64,000 nucleotides of DNA from Favolaschia claudopus (taxonomy: Eukaryota > Basidiomycota > Agaricomycetes > Agaricales > Mycenaceae), in assembly GCA_037176885.1 (NCBI GenBank), contig JAWWNJ010000089.1, forward strand, positions 744,001 through 808,000, given 5' to 3'. Position numbers and translations under genes: made by a program. The notes under the pieces are model-generated. The model ran no database searches. It saw only the letters and a list, made by a program, of their open reading frames with translations, and was not told the DNA's origin. The number at the start of each line of letters is the position of its first letter. Position 1 is the first letter of the stretch. Shown here piece after piece: positions 63,617-64,000 of the stretch.

Positions 63617-63976
63617 TTGTCGTGTTCTGCTCAAGACCAAGGACACTCAAGATGCACTTCTGACACCGAAATCCGCTGGCAAATATGTTTCTGCATCATC
63701 TCCGATCTTGACGAGGACTCGGAATGCGAAAAGTGGAAGCGTCAAATCGAGGATAACAAAGGGTGGGTTTCATTCTCGGATCCAAATACTTCGCTAATCG
63801 AGAACGGGTTCTCAGACTCGCAGAGATCATTCACAATCTACTCGAAAAATCCCTCGCACCCAGTGTTCCCGCATCCCTCCATAACATCCCCACCGAATAC
63901 AACATCATCACTTGATGAGCAAATGGAGTCATGTAGTAGCACGACTCAACCCGTACTTTGCGCCGATTCTTCGTAA
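63617..63976 (+). other. Unrecognised ORF near right edge, 119 residues
   Basis: Contains a charged, protein-like passage (DLDEDSECEKWKRQIEDNK; WVSFSDPNTSLIENG) ending at TAA 63974-63976. No domain, and no start that I trust; possibly an exon of a gene continuing outside what I can model. Confidence 0.25.
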
Positions 63977-64000
63977 ATCCCACTGCAGCCCTGCCCCTCT

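Noticed and set aside
1..64000. CRISPR arrays, rRNA, tRNA and bacterial-type signals
   Set aside because: No regularly spaced identical repeats of that kind and no rRNA-like sequence; I found no convincing tRNA cloverleaf by eye, though a single intron-containing tRNA could be missed.

Overview
The window comes from a filamentous basidiomycete, most probably a mushroom-forming Agaricomycete. Three things point there: many short spliceosomal introns (about 48-72 bases), an expanded family of intronless F-box proteins with an N-terminal coiled coil, and an intact tyrosine-recombinase retrotransposon of the Ngaro/DIRS kind. I see no rRNA or tRNA genes and no bacterial-style operons. It reads as an accessory, duplication-rich region, not a conserved core.

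Layout. 1-23.6 kb is an F-box gene nursery: a partial gene at 2-193 (+), genes at 2429-3709 and 3961-5244 (+), 5963-7306 (-), a broken copy at 7462-9446 (-), and genes at 10372-11649, 14771-16084, 16321-17634, 18716-19984 and 22267-23568 (all -). The order at the left end on + (G-type, I-type, H-type) is mirrored by 19984-14771 on -, so a three-gene block exists as an inverted duplication. A second, direct duplication carries the genes at 10.4-11.6 and 18.7-20.0 kb with their 5' and 3' flanks. 23.9-25.3 kb is a ten-exon secreted ricin-B-lectin-like protein (-), and 26.2-27.5 kb a single-pass membrane protein with beta-sandwich-like ectodomains (-). 30.1-38.9 kb holds two more F-box genes and several F-box wrecks among MITEs.

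39-47.6 kb is gene-poor and repeat-rich. It includes an array of about nine splice-site-bounded micro-exon modules (42.3-43.4 kb, read on -) and a related coarser array at 41.4-42.1 kb. 47.7-49.5 kb is a nine-exon gene (-) joining an MDP-1-like HAD phosphatase to a C-terminal domain that resembles ADP-ribosyltransferase folds. 50965-56484 is a complete split-direct-repeat retrotransposon with gag, RT/RNase H and tyrosine recombinase. 57.1-60.1 kb is a nine-exon, 858-residue Agaricomycete-type protein of unknown function (+). 60.1-64 kb carries a pair of roughly 480-base direct repeats and short tandem units, with no gene I can name.

How it fits together. F-box proteins recruit substrates to SCF ubiquitin ligases. 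Their lineage-specific expansion, rapid decay (at least six broken copies) and embedding among transposons fit birth-and-death evolution. The transposons visibly shaped the locus: a hAT-type MITE sits inside an F-box reading frame, and homologous flanks recur around different coding sequences. I find no direct evidence that the other genes work in one pathway with the F-box genes. All splice models come from reading splice sites and checking frames by hand, with no transcript evidence.
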